From the NCBI GenBank assembly GCA_001464385.1, contig LNFB01000105.1:1-64000 (forward strand): 64,000 nucleotides of DNA, written 5' to 3'. Of the stretch, positions 63,607 through 64,000 are shown in pieces. The DNA comes from Deltaproteobacteria bacterium Ga0077550 (GTDB lineage: Bacteria > Myxococcota_A > Polyangia > Nannocystales > Nannocystaceae). The position numbers and the translations under genes were made by a program. Positions within the stretch are counted from its first letter, which is position 1. Every line of letters starts with the position of its first letter. The notes under the pieces are model-generated. The model searched no databases. It was not told the origin of the DNA and saw only the letters and a list, made by a program, of their open reading frames with translations.

Positions 63607-64000
63607 ATGGCTGAACAGACCCCCGAAGAGACGCCGGAGCTGCCCGAGATCGTATCGCTGTTGCCCCTGCGCAATTCGGTCCTGTTCCCCGGTTCCATCA
63701 TCCCCATCGACGTCGGCCGCCCGAAGTCCGTGAAGCTCGTCGAGGAGGCGATCGCGCAGGAGCGACCGATCATCGGCATCGTGACCCAGAAGGAAGCCCG
63801 CGTCGAAGACCCCTCCGAGGGCGACGTGCACCGGGTCGGCTGTGCCGCCCGCATCCTCAAGGTCATCAAGCTCGCGCGCGACAACTACTCGGTGATCCTC
63901 CAGGGCGTCATGCGCATCCGCATCGACGACATCACCCAGAACGAGCCCTTCCTCCAGGCGCGCGTCTCGGAGCTCCGCGACATCGGCGGGCCCCGGCTCG
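63607..64000 (+). CDS. lon: ATP-dependent Lon protease, N-terminal part
   Basis: 131 residues are visible, cut by the end of the window. They form the start of the LON substrate-binding domain: [20 protein letters not shown] is the family signature, with [13 protein letters not shown] and [13 protein letters not shown] as further strands. The AAA+ and Ser-Lys protease parts lie outside. Lon degrades misfolded and regulatory proteins; myxobacteria carry two lon genes (lonV and lonD), and this fragment does not tell which. Its promoter is consensus-like. Confidence 0.9.
   Translation, partial: MAEQTPEETPELPEIVSLLPLRNSVLFPGSIIPIDVGRPKSVKLVEEAIAQERPIIGIVTQKEARVEDPSEGDVHRVGCAARILKVIKLARDNYSVILQGVMRIRIDDITQNEPFLQARVSELRDIGGPRL

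Overview
The window is about 70% GC chromosomal DNA, densely coding on both strands, with no rRNA, tRNA, CRISPR array or insertion sequence that I can see. The gene content points to a myxobacterium (phylum Myxococcota), most plausibly the Nannocystis/Plesiocystis side of the group: a FHA-GAF-sigma54 activator next to lon, an orphan PATAN-type response regulator, ECF sigma/anti-sigma pairs, many Cys-rich lipoproteins with Thr/Ser-rich linkers, TPR-rich periplasmic proteins, PilZ next to parAB, and a TMEM97-like EXPERA protein that would suit a sterol-making lineage. The assignment to a lineage is inference from gene content only.

Layout. 1-3184: a minus-strand unit of a MinD/FlhG-like ATPase, a small envelope protein and a lipoprotein, divergent from a receiver-PATAN regulator. 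3230-9786: a DUF4175-like coiled-coil membrane protein coupled to a Peptidase-MA/TPR protein, divergent from an ECF sigma, its anti-sigma and a secreted protein. 9934-16372: an envelope cluster of an AsmA-like protein fused to a GT51 peptidoglycan glycosyltransferase, an outer-membrane barrel and a class A PBP. 16391-21690: a lipoprotein, a TM2-SHOCT protein, an M24 peptidase, a TMEM97-like protein and a possible LIC_10091-family lipoprotein. 21944-27049: a four-gene GldA/GldF/GldG/DUF4340 ABC operon. 27163-34803: an APC transporter, an LRR lipoprotein, XerC, an M23 lipoprotein and a J-domain/TPR protein. 34851-38861: DnaK, an EEP-family hydrolase and a second ECF sigma/anti-sigma pair. 38858-42273: a minus-strand unit of CoaE, a class III CoA-transferase and a Pro-rich TM protein. 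42341-49685: EngB, RimI, PyrK, PyrD, Psd, a methyltransferase and a multi-region sigma-70 factor. 49796-57251: lipoproteins, two zinc-ribbon/FHA proteins and a 1169-residue TPR protein. 57440-64000: FmdB-like and FolD, PilZ, ParB, ParA, a 55-codon small gene, the FHA-GAF-sigma54 activator and the start of lon.

Four themes connect the genes. Translational coupling is pervasive: ATGA, GTGA or TGATG overlaps join most co-directional pairs. Envelope building recurs (GT51, PBP1A, M23, Psd, barrels, lipoproteins). Regulation relies on ECF sigma factors and phospho-dependent FHA modules. A recurring promoter layout, a TAnnnT -10 box 10 to 30 bases before the start with a TTG-type -35 at 16 to 18 bases, can be read upstream of lon, fmdB, the APC gene, engB, psd and others.

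The items I consider most worth a second look are the AsmA-GT51 fusion, the TMEM97-like protein that keeps both aspartates of the sigma-2 receptor pocket, the ECF sigma gene whose conserved N-terminus lies upstream of its first standard start codon, and the 55-codon gene between parA and the sigma54 activator.
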